Shown here one piece after another: positions 63,714 to 64,000 of a DNA stretch of 64,000 bases. Under the pieces are notes generated by a model. That model was not told the DNA's origin. It saw only the letters and a list, made by a program, of their open reading frames with translations, and did no database searches. Source of the DNA: Urechis unicinctus (Eukaryota; Annelida; Polychaeta; Xenopneusta; Urechidae); contig CM067356.1 in the NCBI GenBank assembly GCA_034190875.2, positions 58,300,421 through 58,364,420 of the forward strand, given 5' to 3'. Each line of letters begins with the position of its first letter. The first letter of the stretch is position 1. Made by a program: the position numbers and the translations under genes.

Positions 63714-64000
63714 ACGGTTGCTTTCGTTATCCACGCAATATTAATGGGCCATGGAACTGGTCAATAACCTGTCAGTGTAAGGATCAATGTCGCTGCCACG
63801 GCGGGGCGTCTCGACGCTTTCTCCGCCGACAATCATGGGTGTCTATTCACTGTATTACACATCTGCATGCTTTTATGCAAGAGAAGTTGCGTAAGGCTTA
63901 TATGAGCTATATTTGGTGGAGGCTGTCTACGCACTGTTTTTCTCAGCGGAATATATTATTTCAAGAGTACTTGCGTAAGGCCTACATTATATCACACATT
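63714..64000 (+). CDS. Open frame running off the window end, with in-phase repeat
   Basis: After TGA at 63,709-63,711 one plus-strand frame stays open for about 95 codons to the window edge. It contains a cysteine cluster 'CQCKDQCRCHGG' and two copies of a Q-E-x-L-R-K-A-Y motif 84 bases (28 codons) apart (63,878 and 63,962). The patch is GC-richer than its flanks. No family is recognised. It could be an exon, part of an unseen mobile element, or chance. Confidence 0.2.

Overview
The window looks like accessory, gene-poor DNA from an animal nuclear genome, most likely an invertebrate. It is AT-rich (roughly 60% A+T by eye) and has no operon-like gene packing, no rRNA or tRNA that I could recognise, and almost no long non-repetitive open frames. 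It carries very long tetranucleotide and dinucleotide arrays, a degraded 5'-truncated LINE of the CR1/L2-like type with a readable YADD motif, and an element with inverted termini. CG dinucleotides are not obviously depleted, which argues weakly against a vertebrate. I cannot name the species.

The dominant feature is nested segmental duplication. (i) 1,670-3,310 and 11,570-12,580 are an old diverged pair (D). (ii) Inside that frame lies a younger tandem pair of about 2.8-3.0 kb (A1 4,542-7,012; A2 7,339-10,350). (iii) 19,725-28,686 holds a head-to-tail series of a roughly 3.1 kb unit (U1, U2 missing its first part, U3, partial U4). Each of U1-U3 carries a 620-720 bp CATA array, and the units join at a short shared sequence. 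(iv) A more diverged copy of the same unit lies inverted at 37,085-39,240. (v) 29,330-36,428 (E1+C0), 39,415-50,931 (E2+C1) and 50,932-57,552 (C2) are related copies. C1 and C2 form an 8.2 kb tandem pair that contains an element of about 322 bp with 45 bp inverted termini.

Most long open frames are microsatellite artefacts: CATA, AT and CA repeats contain no stop codon in any frame. Where a non-repeat frame is duplicated I compared the copies by hand, and the substitutions look neutral. Four places read more like coding sequence: a two-exon model on the minus strand at 13,981-14,443; a plus-strand model with a thrombospondin-type-1-like pattern followed by a membrane segment at 30,127-30,684 (E1), whose E2 counterpart is broken; a minus-strand frame with N-glycosylation sequons at 39,193-39,405; and an open frame running off the end of the window from 63,714. 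These are hypotheses, not established genes.

57,553-64,000 is single-copy in this window apart from the LINE at 60,946-62,176. I found no cooperating gene system. The unusual content is the duplication and microsatellite architecture, plus possible remnants of a decayed membrane-protein gene carried within it.
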